Both the position numbers and the translations under genes were made by a program. Shown here one piece after another: positions 17,245 to 26,061 of a DNA stretch of 64,000 nt (the stretch's first letter is position 1; every line of letters starts with the position of its first letter). This DNA comes from Sphingomonas adhaesiva (lineage in GTDB: Bacteria; Pseudomonadota; Alphaproteobacteria; Sphingomonadales; Sphingomonadaceae), in contig NZ_JAQIJT010000002.1 in NCBI RefSeq assembly GCF_036946125.1, forward strand, positions 1,300,001 through 1,364,000, read 5' to 3'. Under the pieces are notes generated by a model. That model did no database searches. It saw only the letters and a program-made list of their open reading frames with translations, and was not told where the DNA came from.

Positions 17245-18327
17245 ATGAGCTACACCTATGAGAGCGCCGGCGTATCGATCGCCGCAGGCAATGCGCTGGT
17301 CCGCGCCATCGCACCGCTCGCGCGTGCGACGCGGCGGCCGGGTGCCGACGCGGACCTGGGCGGGTTCGGCGGCTTCTTCGACCTGAAGGCGGCGGGCTTC
17401 ACCGATCCCCTGCTCGTCGCCGCCAACGACGGCGTCGGTACGAAGCTGAAGCTTGCGATCGAATGGGACCGCCACGCCGGGGTCGGCGTCGACCTCGTCG
17501 CGATGTGTGCCAACGACCTGATCGTGCAGGGCGCGGAGCCGCTCTTCTTCCTCGACTATTACGCCACCGGGAAGCTCGACAATGCGGTGGCGGAAAGCGT
17601 CGTCGCCTCGATCGCGGAGGGGTGCCGCATCGCGGGCTGCGCGCTGATCGGCGGCGAGACCGCGGAAATGCCCGGCATGTATGCCGATGGCGACTATGAC
17701 CTCGCCGGCTTCTGCGTCGGCGCCGTCGAGCGCGGCGATGTGCTGACCGGCCGGGACATTGCGGACGGCGACGTCATCCTCGGCCTCGCCTCGTCGGGCG
17801 TCCATTCCAACGGCTTCTCGCTGGTCCGCCGTCTCGCTGCGGACAAGGGGTGGAAGCTCGACCGGCCGGCGCTGTTCGATGCCGACCGGCTGCTGATCGA
17901 TCATCTGATGGCCCCGACGCGCATCTATGTCGCCAGCCTGCTGCCGCTGCTGAAGGCGCATCGTATCAAGGGGCTGGCGCATATCACCGGCGGCGGCCTG
18001 CTGGAGAACATCCCGCGCGTCCTCCCCGCCGGGACGCACGCGCATGTCGATGCCGACGCATGGGAGCAGCCGCGCCTGATGGCGTTCCTCCAGGCGCAGG
18101 GCGGTATCGAGCCGGAGGAGATGGCGCGCACCTTCAATTGCGGCATCGGCATGGCGGTCGTCGTCGCCGCCGATCAGGCCGAAGGCGTCGCGGCGAACCT
18201 GACCGCCGCCGGCGAGACGGTCTTCGCGATCGGCCGCATCGCCGGCGGCGAGCGCGGCTGCACAGTGACCGGCGGCGAGGAGACGTGGAGCGCGCGGGCC
18301 GCCTGGACCGCCACGCACACCGCATGA
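17245..18327 (+). CDS. purM: AIR synthase (phosphoribosylformylglycinamidine cyclo-ligase)
   Basis: Closes the imidazole ring (FGAM to AIR) using ATP in purine synthesis; 360 residues. The glycine-rich N-terminal segment ADLGGFGGFFDLKAAG, VAANDGVGTKLKLAIEW, the dimer-interface motif CANDLIVQGAEPLFFLDYY and GLAHITGGGLLENIPRVLP are all typical. The start ATG 17245 gives MSYTYESAGVSIAAGNALV. It overlaps purN by 4 nt and is divergent from the DUF2066-like gene over 62 bp, where its promoter must lie. Confidence 0.97.
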   Translation: MSYTYESAGVSIAAGNALVRAIAPLARATRRPGADADLGGFGGFFDLKAAGFTDPLLVAANDGVGTKLKLAIEWDRHAGVGVDLVAMCANDLIVQGAEPLFFLDYYATGKLDNAVAESVVASIAEGCRIAGCALIGGETAEMPGMYADGDYDLAGFCVGAVERGDVLTGRDIADGDVILGLASSGVHSNGFSLVRRLAADKGWKLDRPALFDADRLLIDHLMAPTRIYVASLLPLLKAHRIKGLAHITGGGLLENIPRVLPAGTHAHVDADAWEQPRLMAFLQAQGGIEPEEMARTFNCGIGMAVVVAADQAEGVAANLTAAGETVFAIGRIAGGERGCTVTGGEETWSARAAWTATHTA

Positions 18328-18887
18328 CCGTCCCCGCCAGGGTCGCGGTCCTGATCTCCGGTCGCGGCTCCAACATGCAGACGCTCGCCGCGCATCAGGG
18401 CGACGCGTATGAGATCGTCGTCGTCGCCTCCGACAAGCCCGCCGCACCGGGGCTGTCCTGGGCGATCGCCAACGGGCTGCCCGTCTTCGCGCTCTCGCCC
18501 AAGGACGTCGGCAAGCCCGCCTACGAGGCCGCGCTCGACGCGGCGTTGCGCGCCGCGGGGGCGGAATGGATCGCGCTGGCGGGCTATATGCGACTGCTCT
18601 CCGACGACTTCGTCGCCCGGTGGCGCGGGCGGATCGTCAATATCCACCCCTCGCTGCTGCCCAAGTACAAGGGGCTCGACACCCACGCGCGCGCCATCGC
18701 CGCAGGCGATACGGTCGCGGGATGCTCGGTCCATCTCGTTACCGAGGAACTCGACGGCGGCGAAGTGCTTGGACAGGCGGAGGTGCCGGTGCTCGCCGAC
18801 GACACGCCCGAGACGCTCGCCGCGCGGGTGCTGGAGGCGGAGCACCGGCTCTATCCGCGGGTATTGAAAGAGGTGGTACGACGATGA
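18324..18887 (+). CDS. purN: Phosphoribosylglycinamide formyltransferase
   Basis: A folate-dependent GAR transformylase of 187 residues. The phosphate loop SGRGSNMQTL and the active-site block NIHPSLLPKYKGLDTHARA (Asn, His, and the Asp downstream in the EELDGGEVLGQ region) are intact. It is coupled to purM upstream and to the YjbR-like gene downstream through 4-nt ATGA overlaps. Confidence 0.97.
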   Translation: MTVPARVAVLISGRGSNMQTLAAHQGDAYEIVVVASDKPAAPGLSWAIANGLPVFALSPKDVGKPAYEAALDAALRAAGAEWIALAGYMRLLSDDFVARWRGRIVNIHPSLLPKYKGLDTHARAIAAGDTVAGCSVHLVTEELDGGEVLGQAEVPVLADDTPETLAARVLEAEHRLYPRVLKEVVRR

Positions 18888-19246
18888 CCGATGGGCTGGA
18901 CCGGGTGCGCGAGATCGCGATGCTGCTCCCCGAGGCGGAGGAGCGCACCAGCCACGGTCAGCCCACCTTCTTCGTCGCGGGCAAGCAGTTCGCGCAATTC
19001 CGCGCCGATCATCACGGCGATGCGCTGACCGTGGTGTGCGTGCGCACCAGCGGTGCCGACGAACAGGCGATGCTGCTCGATGCGGCACCCGACGTCTATC
19101 GCAAGCCGGCGTATCTCGGTCCGTCGGGCTGGGTCAGCATCGACCTGTCCGGCAGCGACGTCGACTGGACCCTGGTCGAGGATCGCATCGCGCGCAGCTG
19201 GGAGCTGGCCGCCCCGCGTCGCCTGCTGGAGGCCGGCGGGCGCTAA
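18884..19246 (+). CDS. MmcQ/YjbR-family DNA-binding-fold protein
   Basis: A 120-residue protein of the MmcQ/YjbR family, a small alpha/beta fold likened to CyaY and to some DNA-binding proteins. Its biochemical role is not established. Characteristic pieces are LLPEAEERTSHGQPTFFVAG, VVCVRTSGADEQAML and the Trp-rich VSIDLSGSDVDWTLVEDRI. It is the third gene of purM-purN-yjbR and is convergent with holB, whose stop codon it overlaps by 4 nt on the opposite strand. Confidence 0.85.
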   Translation: MTDGLDRVREIAMLLPEAEERTSHGQPTFFVAGKQFAQFRADHHGDALTVVCVRTSGADEQAMLLDAAPDVYRKPAYLGPSGWVSIDLSGSDVDWTLVEDRIARSWELAAPRRLLEAGGR

Positions 19247-20241
19247 CCGCGCCGCGGCGCCAGCCGCGCCAGCACGCCCGCCAGTTCGTGTACCGTCCCC
19301 GCGGCGTCGAGCGACAGGGCGCGCGCCGCCGCGGCGATGCCGCGTGCCTCGTCGAAGGCATCGAGGGCGATGCGCAATTCCTCGCCGTGGCGCATCGTCG
19401 CCAGTCGCGCGATGACGGTCGGCACGCGATCGAGAAACGCCTCGTAGCGCGGTTGCGCCGCCTTCGGCGACAGGGCGCGGGCCAGCGCGGCGCGGTGCGT
19501 CAGCGCAGGGTCGCCATCGCGCCCGATCGCCTCCAGCGCGCTGTCGATCGTGCCCAGGTCGAGCCCGGCATAGCCGAGCGCCCGCCCCGGGGAGCCGTCC
19601 CCGGCACGAACCAGCGCGGCGATCTCGTCCGCATCCGCCTCGGGCAGCTCTTCGCCCAGCACGACAGTCATGTCCTGCGCGCCCAGCTCCTCGAACCTCA
19701 GCACGCGGCAGCGCGACCGGATCGTCGGCAGCAGCCGGCCGGGCGCATGGCTCACCAGCAGGAATATTGTTCCCGCCGGCGGCTCTTCCAGGCTCTTCAG
19801 CAAGGCGTTGGATGCGCCGGGGCGCTCCAGGTCGTCCGCCGCATCGATCACGATCACGCGGCGCGGCGACAGCGACGGCATCGTTCCCAGAAAGGGCCCG
19901 AGCGCGCGCACCTGATCGACCGTGATGCTGCGGGCGAGTTCGTCGTCCGCCTTCGCGTCCTTCCTGGGCAGGCGGCGCAGCTCGCGATAGTCGGGATGCG
20001 ATCCCGCCGCGAACAACGACGCCGCCTGGTGCGTCGGCGGCACGTCGAGCCCCGCCGGCAGCGCGCCCGGCGTCATCCCCTCCGCCAGCAGGCGCAGCGC
20101 CGCGGCGCGGGCGAAGAGCGCCTTGCCCACGCCCTTCGGCCCGGCGAGCAACCAGGCGTGGTGCATCGCGCCCCCGGCCGCCGCGGCCAGGAACGCCTCG
20201 GTCGCCGCCCGTTGCCCGCGCAGCCGCGTCACGCCAGCCAT
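19243..20241 (-). CDS. holB: DNA polymerase III delta-prime subunit
   Basis: An AAA+ clamp-loader subunit of 332 residues. It shows an intact-looking P-loop in LLAGPKGVGKALFARAAAL, the DDLERPGASNALLKSLEEP region (sensor 1 and partner contacts) and the SRC motif in TIRSRCRVLRF. The zinc-binding cysteine cluster of many delta-prime proteins is not visible between the P-loop and DYRELRRLPR. The start ATG 20241 (MAGVTRLRG) overlaps tmk by 13 nt; a longer reading would add 115 residues of antisense-like sequence. Confidence 0.93.
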   Translation of the reverse strand: MAGVTRLRGQRAATEAFLAAAAGGAMHHAWLLAGPKGVGKALFARAAALRLLAEGMTPGALPAGLDVPPTHQAASLFAAGSHPDYRELRRLPRKDAKADDELARSITVDQVRALGPFLGTMPSLSPRRVIVIDAADDLERPGASNALLKSLEEPPAGTIFLLVSHAPGRLLPTIRSRCRVLRFEELGAQDMTVVLGEELPEADADEIAALVRAGDGSPGRALGYAGLDLGTIDSALEAIGRDGDPALTHRAALARALSPKAAQPRYEAFLDRVPTVIARLATMRHGEELRIALDAFDEARGIAAAARALSLDAAGTVHELAGVLARLAPRRG

Positions 20242-20858
20242 CCCTCCAGATCGGCGAGGATCGCCCGCGTCACGTCTTCCGCCGGACGCGCGGCATCGAT
20301 CCGGCGAAAGCGGGCCGGCTCCCGCGCCGCGATCCGGTCGAAGGCGCCGGCGACCGCGTCGTGGAACGCCACGTCGCGCGCCGCGAAGCGATCCGCCGCC
20401 ACGCCGTCGCGCTCCGTCGCCCGCGCCGCGCCCGCCGCCACCGGCAGTTCGAGCAGATAGGTCCGGTCCGGCAGCAACCCGCCGCTGCCGAAATCGTGCA
20501 GCGACAGGATCGCGGCATCGTCCATCCCGCCCGCCACGCCCTGATAGGCGCGCGTCGAATCGACGTAACGGTCGCAGATGACCCACTGCCCCGCCGCGAT
20601 CGCGGGCCGGATGACCTTTTCGACATGGTCGGCGCGCGCCGCGGCGAACAGCAGCGCCTCGGTCGCCGCGCTCCAGCGGGCGGCATCGCCCTGCATCAGC
20701 AGCGCACGGATCGCCTCCGCCCCTTCGCTGCCGCCGGGTTCGCGCGTGACGATCGCGGATCGCCCGCGCGCTTCCAGCGCCGCGGCGAGCGCGCGCGCCT
20801 GCGTCGACTTGCCCGCTCCTTCCCCGCCCTCCAGGCTGAGGAAGCGCCCGTTCGTCAT
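20229..20858 (-). CDS. tmk: Thymidylate kinase
   Basis: Phosphorylates dTMP to dTDP; 209 residues. P-loop LEGGEGAGKSTQARAL, the dTMP-binding REPGGSEGAEAIRALL and DRYVDSTRAYQGVAGG are all present. It overlaps dacA upstream by 4 nt and holB downstream by 13 nt; the tmk-holB pairing is common in bacteria. Confidence 0.97.
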   Translation of the reverse strand: MTNGRFLSLEGGEGAGKSTQARALAAALEARGRSAIVTREPGGSEGAEAIRALLMQGDAARWSAATEALLFAAARADHVEKVIRPAIAAGQWVICDRYVDSTRAYQGVAGGMDDAAILSLHDFGSGGLLPDRTYLLELPVAAGAARATERDGVAADRFAARDVAFHDAVAGAFDRIAAREPARFRRIDAARPAEDVTRAILADLEGWLA

Positions 20859-22030
20859 CCGAACAGGCCGGTCAGGCCCGCCCAGGCACGCCCGAAGAAC
20901 CCGGCCTCGCCCACATCGGCGCCGGCGACCAGCGGCATCGTCTGATCGGGCAGCCCGGGCGAGGACACGACGAGGTCGGCGACATGCGCGCCCTTCGCGA
21001 TCGGCGCCTTCAGCGGCCCCTGATAGACGATCTTGCCCGACAGCGGCGGGCGGTCGCCCGACGGCACGGTGACCGCCAGGTCACGCGGCGCGACCAGATC
21101 GACGCTCGACGCGCCGCCCATCTGCACCTGCGCCTGACCGACCGTACGCCCCGCCTTCACCACCGGGCGCGCCTGCCACGCGCGAAAGCCCCATTCCATG
21201 AAGCGCACCGATTCCGACGCACGCTGGTTGAAGCTGGTCAGCCCGGCCAGCACCATCACCAGCCGCCGCCCGTTCTGCTCGGCCGATCCGGTGAAGCCAT
21301 AGCCCGCCTCTTCGGTATGCCCGGTCTTCAGCCCGTCCGCCCCGGCGACGCGGCCCAGCAGCGGGTCACGGTTCGCCTGCGTGATCGCCTGACCGCCGCC
21401 CAGCGTCTTCCCCCAGGTGAAATCGCGGCGCGAATAGAATTGCTTGTACAGCCTGGGATGCTGCTGGATCGTCGCCGCCGCCAGCTTCGCCAGATCGCGC
21501 GCGGTGACATAGGTGACGCCATTGTCGGGCCAGCCGTTCGACGTGCCGAAGTGGCTGTTGGTCAGCCCGAGCTTGCGCGCATTGTCGTTCATCCGCTCGA
21601 CGAACGCCGACTCGGTGCCCGAAATGCCCTCCGCCAGCACGACGCAGGCGTCGTTGCCGGACAGCGTGACGATCCCGTAGAGCAGGTTGGCGACCGACAC
21701 GCGCTCGCCCGCGGACAGGAACATGGTCGATCCGGCAGCGGGGCCGTGCCAGCGCTGCCACGTCTCGGGGCGCACCTCGAACTCGGTATCCAGTTTCAGG
21801 TCGCCGGCCTTTATCATCTGGAAGGCGGTGTAGACCGTCATCATCTTCGCCATCGACGCGGGTGGCATGCGGCGGTCGGCATCCTTGGCGAACAGGATCG
21901 CGCCCGAGGACAGATCCTCCATGAACGCGACCGGCGCGGGCGTTTCGAAACGCGGGGCGGCCGCGATCGCGGGATAGGCGACGGCGACGATCGCGGCGGG
22001 AAAGGCGAGAGCGGTCAGCAGCTTGGTCAT
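20855..22030 (-). CDS. D-alanyl-D-alanine carboxypeptidase (PBP5/6 type)
   Basis: A low-molecular-weight penicillin-binding protein of 391 residues that trims the terminal D-Ala of peptidoglycan stem peptides. N-terminal signal MTKLLTALAFPAAIVAVAYP. The catalytic serine is in PASMAKMMTVY (SxxK), followed by SGNDACVVLAEG (SxN) and LKTGHTEEAGYGF (KTG). The C-terminal beta domain has DLAVTVPSGDRPPLSG, and the end GFFGRAWAGLTGLFG looks like the amphipathic membrane anchor. It is part of mltB-rlpA-dacA-tmk-holB. Confidence 0.95.
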   Translation of the reverse strand: MTKLLTALAFPAAIVAVAYPAIAAAPRFETPAPVAFMEDLSSGAILFAKDADRRMPPASMAKMMTVYTAFQMIKAGDLKLDTEFEVRPETWQRWHGPAAGSTMFLSAGERVSVANLLYGIVTLSGNDACVVLAEGISGTESAFVERMNDNARKLGLTNSHFGTSNGWPDNGVTYVTARDLAKLAAATIQQHPRLYKQFYSRRDFTWGKTLGGGQAITQANRDPLLGRVAGADGLKTGHTEEAGYGFTGSAEQNGRRLVMVLAGLTSFNQRASESVRFMEWGFRAWQARPVVKAGRTVGQAQVQMGGASSVDLVAPRDLAVTVPSGDRPPLSGKIVYQGPLKAPIAKGAHVADLVVSSPGLPDQTMPLVAGADVGEAGFFGRAWAGLTGLFG

Positions 22031-22048
22031 GGGTTCTTCCGAATGAAT

Positions 22049-22936
22049 CTATCGTGCGCCGGACGGCTGAAGCAGGATCGAAGCGTCGCCATAGCCGCGC
22101 GCGACCGCGGCGTCACGCGTGCGTTGCGCCTCCGCCAGTGTCGCGAACGGCCCGACGCGGACGCGCCAGATCGCACCGGCCGGCTCCACTTCCCCGCCGA
22201 AACTGCGCGCCACCTCGATCGCGCGCGGTTCGCTGGAGAAAGCGGCGACCTGTACCAGCAGCCCCTGCCCGGGGCGCGGCGAGGGAGCCGCCATCGGCGT
22301 CGCGCGCGGCGGGGGCGGGCGGGTCGCGGGCGTGACCGCCGGCAGTTGCCGTCGCAACGCGCGCAATACCGCGTCGGGCGTATCGAGACGGGGCGACGCC
22401 GCCTCTCCCCGGTCGAGCGCCGCCGCATCCGCCAGCGAGGGCGTCATGCTGCGCACCCTCACCGCGGCGAGCGGCCGGTCCGCGACCCCCAGCAGCCGCG
22501 CCGCGCCGGTCGACAGGTCGATCTCGCGCCCCGCCACCGCCGGCCCACGATCGGTGATCCGCACCAGGATCGTCCGCCCGGTATCGAGCGACGTGACCTC
22601 CGCATGCGATCCGAGCGGCAGGGCGCGGTGCGCCGCGGTGATCCGCGCATTCGCGAACGGTGCGCCCGACGCGGTCGGCTGCCCCTCCAGCCCGTCGCCA
22701 TACCAGGACGCATAGCCGACCGCGTCGTAGCTCGCGATCGTCCCTGCCCCCGCCCCTGCCACCGCCCCCGCCCCGGCCGTCGCGGACGGCCCGGTCGGCG
22801 TCCCCGCTTCGGGCGGCAGCGGCGTCGGCGCGCGCAGCGTCACCGCCGGCACGTCGTCGACCACCTGCGGCTGCGCGGCGACCGGCGCGCTGCCCGACAG
22901 CGCCAGCGCGGCGATCAGGCTAACGTGCGATGGCAT
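22049..22936 (-). CDS. rlpA: RlpA family septal ring protein with SPOR domain
   Basis: 295 residues. An N-terminal signal peptide (MPSHVSLIAALALSGSAPVA) is followed by an Ala/Pro/Gly-rich stretch. The RlpA double-psi barrel has GYASWYGDGLEGQPTASGAP, VRITDRGPAVAGREIDLSTG and ARLLGVADRPLAAVRVR. A C-terminal SPOR domain (LLVQVAAFSSEPRAIEVARS to GYGDASILL) binds denuded septal glycan. ATG 22936 is preferred over an in-frame TTG two codons earlier. It overlaps mltB by 17 nt. The second RlpA here (5215) lacks SPOR. Confidence 0.9.
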   Translation of the reverse strand: MPSHVSLIAALALSGSAPVAAQPQVVDDVPAVTLRAPTPLPPEAGTPTGPSATAGAGAVAGAGAGTIASYDAVGYASWYGDGLEGQPTASGAPFANARITAAHRALPLGSHAEVTSLDTGRTILVRITDRGPAVAGREIDLSTGAARLLGVADRPLAAVRVRSMTPSLADAAALDRGEAASPRLDTPDAVLRALRRQLPAVTPATRPPPPRATPMAAPSPRPGQGLLVQVAAFSSEPRAIEVARSFGGEVEPAGAIWRVRVGPFATLAEAQRTRDAAVARGYGDASILLQPSGAR

Positions 22937-23984
22937 CGGCAAGCAGCCCGACCGACAGCGCGTAGAAGTTCGAGCAATTGTAATCCAGGATCACACGGTA
23001 ATTGCTGGTCAGCAGATAGGCGGTGTTGCCCACGCCGTCCGGCTCGATCAGCACCGCCTGCACGGCATCACCGGGCCAGCGACCGTCCTGCGGCACCACG
23101 CCCAGCGCCCGCCATTCCGCCATCGTCCGCCATCCGCTGTGCCGCTCGAACACGCGCGGGCAGCGCGGCGAGACCAGCCGGTTGCGCACGCCGTCGCGCG
23201 AAAAGCCCGCGGGCACGTTCACCGCGACCCCCCACGGCTCGCCCGCGCGCCATCCCGCCATCGCGAAATAATTGCCGATCGATGCCAGCGTATCCGCCGG
23301 GCTGGTCCAGATGTCGGCGCGCCCGTCGCCATCCCCGTCGCGCGCGAGGCGCAGATAGACCGAGGGGAGGAATTGCGGATTGCCCGTCGCCCCCGCCCAG
23401 CTTCCGACCAGGCGCGCGCGCGGCACGCCACGATCGATCATCTTCAGCGCGGCGATGAACTCGCCCTCGAACAGCGAGCGCCGCCGCCCTTCATAGGCCA
23501 GGCTGGCGAGGCTGCGCAGCAGGTCGAAATTGCCGGTATAGGCGCCGTAATTGGTCTCATGCCCCCAGATCGCGACCATGATCTGCTCTGGCACGCCGGT
23601 TTCCGCCTCGACGCGCGCCAGCCGCGCGCGCTGCGCGACGAAGTTCGTTCGCCCGCGCGAAATCCGCGCGGCGTCGACGTGCGTGGTGCGATAGGGGGCG
23701 AACATCGAGATCGGCGCGTTGGGCGCGGTTTCCGGCTGCTGCCGGTCGAGCGCGACGACCCGCGGGTTGAAGGTGAGCGTAGGCAGCACGCCGTCCACCG
23801 TCGCCGGCTGCACGCCCGCCGCGATGGCGCGCGCGCGCACCTGCGCCAGATAGGCCGAGAAGCCCGCGCTTTCCGCATCCTGGGCGCTCGCCGAGGCGCC
23901 GGAGAGCAGGCATGCGAGCACGACCGTCCCGGTGCGGCCATGCCGCCGGATCGCCGCCAGCGCCTTCTTCGCTCTCGTCATCAT
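22920..23984 (-). CDS. mltB: MltB-type lytic murein transglycosylase
   Basis: Cleaves glycan strands of peptidoglycan; 354 residues, exported (signal in TGTVVLACLLSGASASAQ). The SLT_2 domain has the catalytic Glu in MVAIWGHETNYGAYTGNFD and the family segments SLAYEGRRRSLFEGEFIAAL and SWAGATGNPQFLPSVYLRLA. The C-terminus LTSNYRVILDYNCSNFYALS is the usual peptidoglycan-contact block. The start is ATG 23984 (MMTRAKK) or the adjacent ATG 23981; anything longer would run across the tRNA-Ser gene. First gene of the chain down to holB. Confidence 0.93.
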   Translation of the reverse strand: MMTRAKKALAAIRRHGRTGTVVLACLLSGASASAQDAESAGFSAYLAQVRARAIAAGVQPATVDGVLPTLTFNPRVVALDRQQPETAPNAPISMFAPYRTTHVDAARISRGRTNFVAQRARLARVEAETGVPEQIMVAIWGHETNYGAYTGNFDLLRSLASLAYEGRRRSLFEGEFIAALKMIDRGVPRARLVGSWAGATGNPQFLPSVYLRLARDGDGDGRADIWTSPADTLASIGNYFAMAGWRAGEPWGVAVNVPAGFSRDGVRNRLVSPRCPRVFERHSGWRTMAEWRALGVVPQDGRWPGDAVQAVLIEPDGVGNTAYLLTSNYRVILDYNCSNFYALSVGLLADAIAR

Positions 23985-24097
23985 CGCGCCCGTTCTGGCA
24001 CAGCGTGCCGAAGCGCGGAACCGCAAATCACCGCCGGACTTGCACAGCCGGGCGCGTCGGGCCAAAGCGCCCGCGTCCGCCTCGCGCGCGGACCTGC

Positions 24098-24187
24098 GGA
24101 AGCGTGGCCGAGTGGTTGATGGCTCCGGTCTTGAAAACCGGCATACGGGAAACCGTATCGTGGGTTCGAATCCCACCGCTTCCGCCA
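24098..24187 (+). tRNA. tRNA-Ser (anticodon TGA)
   Basis: A 7-bp acceptor stem GGAAGCG/CGCTTCC, D-arm GCCGAGTGGTTGATGGC, anticodon loop CTTGAAA (anticodon TGA, reading UCA), a long variable arm typical of serine tRNAs, T-loop GGTTCGAATCC and encoded CCA at 24185-24187. Confidence 0.97.
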
Positions 24188-24381
24188 CCGACATCCGTTC
24201 GACCGCTGCGCTGGTGATGGGGCGTTGTGCGCGCCTGCGGTGCGATCCCGGGTACGGCTGTTCCGTTTCTGCACACACCGTCGAACCGTTAATCACGATC
24301 AACCTTTTACGGGATCATCGCGGGACGATATCGCTCCCCCATCAAGCCTGCGAGGGGCAGGCGTACGAAAGGGAACTCATC

Positions 24382-24867
24382 ATGGCGACGGTTGACGGGA
24401 AGACGACGGCTCCGGATTCGCGCAATATCGTGCAGGGCGACGGCGGCGACGTCGACAAGATCGCGGGCGGCAGCGGCAACGACATCATGCAGGGCAACGC
24501 CGAGTTCAACCAATATTACGGCGGCGCCGGCAACGACACGTTCAAGATCATGGCGCATGTCGCTCAGTCGCAGGGCACCCATGTCGGCCAGTCGACGCTC
24601 TTCGCGGACCAGTTCGCCTATATCACCGACTTCCAGGGTGCGGGCGTCGCCGGCGGCGATTTCGTCGCATTCGACGGCTTCGACGGCAACACGCTGACGA
24701 TGGAGCACAAGGGTGTGAGCGGCACCTCGGGCGCGACGCTGTATTATTATTCGGTCGAGGACTTCCAGGGCCACACCTACAATTTCATCATCAATTCGCT
24801 CAACGGCAAGGAGCTCGGCAAGGGCGACTTCGGCTTCTACAACGTGCCCAGCTTCATGCCGGTCTGA
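24382..24867 (+). CDS. Small RTX-type calcium-binding protein
   Basis: 161 residues without an N-terminal signal peptide. It carries two nonapeptide repeats of the GGxGxDxux type, GGSGNDIMQ at 29-37 and GGAGNDTFK at 47-55, plus aspartate-rich loops. RTX repeats bind calcium outside the cell and usually mark type I secretion substrates; such export is inference here, and no transporter genes are adjacent. The C-terminus GDFGFYNVPSFMPV is hydrophobic. The start ATG 24382 is preceded by AAAGGGA. A hairpin terminator follows at 24895. It stands alone after tRNA-Ser. Confidence 0.7.
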   Translation: MATVDGKTTAPDSRNIVQGDGGDVDKIAGGSGNDIMQGNAEFNQYYGGAGNDTFKIMAHVAQSQGTHVGQSTLFADQFAYITDFQGAGVAGGDFVAFDGFDGNTLTMEHKGVSGTSGATLYYYSVEDFQGHTYNFIINSLNGKELGKGDFGFYNVPSFMPV

Positions 24868-24894
24868 TCGGCCTGGCACCGCGCAAACGAACGA

Positions 24895-24930
24895 CGGCGG
24901 TCGAGGCAGATGCCTCGGCCGCCGCTTTCG
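24895..24930 (+). terminator. Hairpin terminator after the RTX-type gene
   Basis: CGGCGG-T-CGAGGCA pairs with TGCCTCG-G-CCGCCG around GA, with one G-T wobble, followed by CTTTCGTCT. It lies 27 bp past the stop. Confidence 0.6.
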
Positions 24931-24981
24931 TCTGGCCGTGTCCGGGGCGGCAGGCGGTGGTGCGCCCGCCTGCCGCGCCGC

Positions 24982-25116
24982 TCACTTCTTGCCGGACGCG
25001 TCGGTCACGGCCTCGCCGGCGGACTTCATGTCCTTGCCGGCACCGCTGACCGTGTTGCACGCCGACAAGGCGAGCATGACGCCCAGTCCGGCGGTCAGCA
25101 TGATCCTGTTCTTCAT
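24982..25116 (-). CDS. Entericidin-like small lipoprotein
   Basis: 44 residues. Signal MKNRIMLTAGLGVMLALSAC with the lipobox LSAC at residue 20, then a short polar tail NTVSGAGKDMKSAGEAVTD. This is the entericidin A/B plan, a tiny envelope lipoprotein often induced in stationary phase or stress; a bacteriolytic role is known only for some members. GAGGAG lies 6 nt upstream of ATG 25116, which rules out the ATG two codons earlier because it sits on the Shine-Dalgarno itself. It follows the stress operon on the same strand, past a hairpin. Confidence 0.85.
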   Translation of the reverse strand: MKNRIMLTAGLGVMLALSACNTVSGAGKDMKSAGEAVTDASGKK

Positions 25117-25142
25117 GGCCATCTCCTCGATGAAAAAGGGGT

Positions 25143-25171
25143 GCGGCGGGCCGGATACGCTGGCCCGCCGC
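25143..25171 (-). terminator. Hairpin at the end of the stress operon
   Basis: GCGGCGGGCC pairs with GGCCCGCCGC around a 9-nt loop, 6 bp after the stop of the membrane-protein gene. No T-run follows on the minus strand, so some read-through into the entericidin gene is plausible. Confidence 0.5.
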
Positions 25172-25177
25172 GGGCAC

Positions 25178-26059
25178 TCAGCGCAGCCGGCGACGGGTCG
25201 CCGTCGACGCGCCAAAGGCGGACGCACCGGCGCCGACCAGCAGCGCGAGCACGAGAATGAACGAGGTGCTGGCCGCAGCGCCGGCGGCCTTGTCGGTCGC
25301 GGACTTCGCGGTGGCGATCGTGTCCTGCTTGGCGGCCTGGAAATCGGCCTTCGCGCGGGTCACCTGCGCCTGCGCCTCGGGACGGCTGATCTTGCGCTGC
25401 GCCGCGACCACGTCGACGATCCGGCTCTCGGCGCGGGCACCGGCCTCGCCGCCCCGCGCGAGCGCGGGCAGCTGGCGCGCGATCTCGCTCTGCGCCTGCT
25501 CCGGCGTCATCTGCGCCGGGTCCTGCGGCGCGTCGGACAGATAGGCGGCGGCCTCGCGGCGCACGTCGCCGGCATCGACGCCCGCGACCTGCGCGACCTG
25601 CGGCGCGGCGGCGCCGACGGTTGAACCGGCCGCACTCGCCACCGCACCCACGGTACGGAACGCGCCGCCGATGATCCCGCCCACCGCCGACGTCAGCAGG
25701 TACAGGGTCAGCATCAGCGTGACGCCCCACACCACCAGCCCGTGGACCAATGCGTCGAAGCGGTCGGTCACGCCCGACACGCGCGCCGCGGTATAGCCGC
25801 CCGCCCCCAGCGCCACGATCGTGGTGATGAGCCAGTAGATGCCCGCCCCGATCCCGAATCCGGCTGCGCCCGGCGTCGTCCCCTCGACCGGATCGACCAT
25901 CGACAGGCCGATGCCCGTGCCCAGGATCCCCATCAGCAGCTGGACCGCCACCGCGATCACCACGCCGGCAAAGATCGCGCCCCACGACACGCGCTTCCCT
26001 GCGCGAACGATCACGCCATCCTCCACCGGCATCGTGCCGGCATGTAAGCTCGTCGCCAT
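25178..26059 (-). CDS. Four-helix membrane protein of the stress operon, unknown function
   Basis: 293 residues. Predicted membrane helices lie at about 24-50, 67-92, 103-130 and 264-284. Between the third and fourth is a long Ala/Gln/Glu-rich soluble segment (about 150-260) that looks helical and possibly coiled. Glycine-rich helix faces (ILGTGIGLS, GAGGYTAARVSG) suggest tight packing. Not recognised as a transporter. The start ATG 26059 has AGGAG inside the last codons of the preceding CsbD gene, 2 bp away, so the two should be coupled. Last gene of the operon. Confidence 0.75.
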   Translation of the reverse strand: MATSLHAGTMPVEDGVIVRAGKRVSWGAIFAGVVIAVAVQLLMGILGTGIGLSMVDPVEGTTPGAAGFGIGAGIYWLITTIVALGAGGYTAARVSGVTDRFDALVHGLVVWGVTLMLTLYLLTSAVGGIIGGAFRTVGAVASAAGSTVGAAAPQVAQVAGVDAGDVRREAAAYLSDAPQDPAQMTPEQAQSEIARQLPALARGGEAGARAESRIVDVVAAQRKISRPEAQAQVTRAKADFQAAKQDTIATAKSATDKAAGAAASTSFILVLALLVGAGASAFGASTATRRRLR

Positions 26060-26061
26060 AT

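Noticed and set aside
23985..24302. N-terminal extension of MltB
   Set aside because: It runs antisense through tRNA-Ser and lacks MltB similarity; the signal peptide starts at 23984.
24367..24393. A GGAAC...GTT pair before and inside the RTX-type gene as an EcfG promoter
   Set aside because: The spacer is only 14 nt and the boxes lie across the Shine-Dalgarno and start codon.
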